From Zasmidium citrigriseum (taxonomy: Eukaryota > Ascomycota > Dothideomycetes > Mycosphaerellales > Mycosphaerellaceae): a DNA stretch of 64,000 nt. The translations under genes and the position numbers were made by a program. The notes beneath the pieces are model-generated. The model saw only the letters and a list, made by a program, of their open reading frames with translations, did not search any database and was not told the DNA's origin. The stretch is taken from positions 496,001 through 560,000 of the forward strand of contig NHNW01000006.1 in NCBI GenBank assembly GCA_002786025.1. The letters are read 5' to 3'. Positions 63,646 to 64,000 of the stretch are shown piece after piece; position 1 is the stretch's first letter, and each line of letters begins with the position of its first letter.

Positions 63646-64000
63646 ATGGGCACCCTCACTGTGGGTCAGCCACGGCTGCCCAACTACTGCGACCACAAAC
63701 TGCCAACCTCTTGTCGGCTGTCATCGATTGGCGAGTGCTGTGCGTGTTACGATAACAGGGCCCACGCAGCATCCTACAGCACTTACATCGATGGCGTTGG
63801 ATTCGTGCCCAGAGGCACCCGGTGGCAACGATACTGCTGGTTTTGCAAGGAATTCTGGGAGAACCGAGTGGAAGCATCTGGATTGAGGCCGGCCCAAACC
63901 AGGATTCCCGAGGTTCCCGATCAGAGCGAGTTCTTAGCGCGATGGTATGAGTTCCATCAGGGCTATCGGATAGTGGAGCGGGATGATGGAAGTCAAGAGA
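63646..64000 (+). CDS. Conserved fungal cysteine-containing protein (5' part, runs off the window)
   Basis: Open from ATG at 63646 (MGTLTVGQPRLPNYCDH) to the window end, 118 codons, no stop. The segment RYCWFCKEFWENRVEASGLR, followed by QTRIPEVPDQSEFLARWYEF and HQGYRIV, matches a pattern I recall from a widespread fungal family whose members often carry a RING-like domain further on. Cysteine pairs (CCAC, CWFC) near residues 31-75 could bind zinc. The function cannot be assigned from this fragment. The start is plausible, but an upstream exon is possible. Confidence 0.65.
   Translation, partial: MGTLTVGQPRLPNYCDHKLPTSCRLSSIGECCACYDNRAHAASYSTYIDGVGFVPRGTRWQRYCWFCKEFWENRVEASGLRPAQTRIPEVPDQSEFLARWYEFHQGYRIVERDDGSQE

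Overview
The window comes from a filamentous ascomycete. Evidence: many short introns (about 47-70 nt, GT...AG) with CTAAC/CTGAC-like branch sites, fungal-specific families (HET, Clr5-ankyrin, LaeA-like methyltransferase, trichothecene 3-O-acetyltransferase-like acyltransferase), secreted GH3 beta-glucosidase, and TTAGGG telomere-type units. Gene order and protein style suggest a Dothideomycete, but that placement is inference. No tRNA, rRNA, CRISPR or prokaryotic-type feature was seen.

Layout. 0-7 kb: cytosolic-type heme peroxidase; a P450 and a LaeA-like methyltransferase read divergently. 7-11 kb: three-unit polyubiquitin and a BRAP2/Etp1-type RING/UBP-finger protein. 11-15 kb: a small Dabb (A/B-barrel) protein and a dsRNA-binding-motif protein, separated by 2.8 kb without a clear gene. 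16-19 kb: ten-exon GH3 beta-glucosidase. 21-27 kb: HxxxDG acyltransferase, epsin, and ribosomal protein eL8; epsin and eL8 share a divergent promoter. 27-33 kb: a small putatively myristoylated protein, and a BRCT-like protein carrying an apparently degenerate 2OG-dioxygenase fold that is divergent from a Mte1/Dbl2-type (DUF2439) protein. 33-36 kb: RING/RS/RGG protein with an Mpe1/RBBP6-like RING. 36.5-37 kb: a 386-bp non-autonomous transposon-like element carrying interstitial TTAGGG units. 37-45 kb: HSL-family esterase, a non-coding stretch with a repeated 11-bp near-palindrome, then a Clr5-ankyrin gene facing a HET gene. 45-48 kb: an unrecognised protein and a 2EXR/F-box-like TPR protein. 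48.5-53.5 kb: two adjacent secreted proteins built from seven and three copies of one six-cysteine module. 54-57 kb: an unrecognised basic protein, mitochondrial ribosomal mL46 and a small charged protein. 57.3-63.6 kb is nearly gene-free, and a conserved fungal gene runs off the right edge.

The most novel-looking item is the tandem pair at 48,539-53,505. The module has a strikingly regular cysteine spacing, Kex2-type basic sites lie in several linkers, and one module has lost exactly two cysteines. Second is the element at 36,560-36,945 with terminal inverted repeats, an 11-bp target duplication and telomere-like units inside. Housekeeping genes (polyubiquitin, eL8, epsin, mL46) alternate with accessory genes (P450, methyltransferase, acyltransferase, HET, esterase, secreted repeats). 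No polyketide synthase or NRPS is present, so no complete biosynthetic cluster is visible. Splice sites were placed by hand from reading-frame continuity and family conservation.
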